The notes beneath the pieces are model-generated. The model ran no database searches. It had not been told where the DNA came from and was given only the letters and a program-made list of their open reading frames with translations. This document shows positions 21,090 through 21,336 of a stretch of DNA of 21,336 nucleotides, one piece after another (position 1 is the first letter of the stretch; each line of letters opens with the position of its first letter). Source of the stretch: JAXHUA01 sp034189695 (GTDB lineage Bacteria > Chloroflexota > Dehalococcoidia > E44-bin15). The stretch covers positions 1 through 21,336 of the forward strand of contig JAXHUA010000104.1 in the NCBI GenBank assembly GCA_034189695.1, given 5' to 3'. Position numbers and translations under genes: made by a program.

Positions 21090-21336
21090 CCGAACGGGAT
21101 CTCGGTCAACTGAACCCCAGGGACTCCCTGTCCCTTTGAATGAACTCCGTATTATCCCCGTGCTGGTGAGAGGGAACGCAAGTCTGTCACCTTCAAATAG
21201 GGCATAGGCGGTGGTCAGACTATTGACACTGGGGACACAAATGGCTATCGTTCATGGCCTATCTGCAAGTTGGGCTGCAACAAACACAAACCTGTCGTGT
21301 CAAACGCCGTTCAGATAAGGCTGAAAGGAGGTAGTG
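21090..21336. other. Intergenic region leading to a gene beyond the window
   Basis: No gene was recognised here. A small hairpin AGGGAC-TCCCT-GTCCCT lies at 21119-21135. TTGACA (21223-21228), a 17-base spacer and TATCGT (21246-21251) form a probable plus-strand promoter. The window ends with AAAGGAGG (from about 21324), a strong ribosome site, so a gene probably starts within a few bases after the end. Confidence 0.5.
21223..21251 (+). promoter_or_regulatory. Probable promoter for the gene beyond the right edge
   Basis: A perfect TTGACA, 17-base spacing and a fair -10 box TATCGT are followed about 70 bases later by an AAAGGAGG ribosome site at the window edge. Confidence 0.5.

Noticed and set aside
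1..21336. CRISPR array or phage region
   Set aside because: No regularly spaced repeats, cas genes, integrase or phage structural genes were found.

Overview
The window is 21.3 kb of fairly GC-rich bacterial DNA made of two gene blocks that diverge from an AT-rich gap at about 7458-7708. The gene content suggests a Chloroflexota bacterium, perhaps Dehalococcoidia-like: an LL-diaminopimelate aminotransferase (DapL), an archaeal-type phosphoglycerate mutase next to pgk and tpiA, a methylerythritol-phosphate (dxs) gene and a one-piece tmRNA. This assignment is inferred from families; no rRNA or other taxonomic marker is present.

Minus-strand block (7457 down to 1): a seven-gene, operon-like cluster built on the 2-hydroxyacyl-CoA dehydratase / benzoyl-CoA reductase family. 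In transcription order it holds an alpha-type subunit (7457-6318), a beta-type subunit (6314-5094), the ATP-dependent activator (5071-4364, frameshifted near its end), a stand-alone protein related to the middle domain of acetyl-CoA synthase (4194-3412), a CooC/AcsF-like ATPase (3376-2585), and then a second alpha (2514-1315) and second beta (1310 to the window edge). The acetyl-CoA-synthase-like protein and the nickel-insertion-type ATPase are unexpected in such a cluster and are the best candidates for something undescribed. Three lesions all lie in this block: the activator C-terminus, the second alpha N-terminus and the second beta C-terminus. The second copy and the activator may therefore be decaying, recoded or affected by sequence errors.

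Plus-strand block (7709-21046): housekeeping genes, all with intact reading frames. They are a threonylcarbamoyl-AMP synthase and RpiB; dxs with its own promoter; the tight run pgk-apgM-tpiA-miaA-dapF with overlapping stop/start codons; a pentapeptide-repeat protein; dapL; hflX; the S41 protease ctpA; smpB; and the tmRNA gene ssrA with a strong terminator. Functionally this covers lower glycolysis, isoprenoid precursor supply, meso-diaminopimelate synthesis (DapL makes LL-DAP and DapF epimerises it), tRNA modification (YrdC/Sua5 and MiaA), ribosome rescue (HflX, SmpB, tmRNA) and envelope proteolysis. The last 290 bases hold the ssrA terminator, a probable promoter and a Shine-Dalgarno sequence for a gene that starts outside the window.
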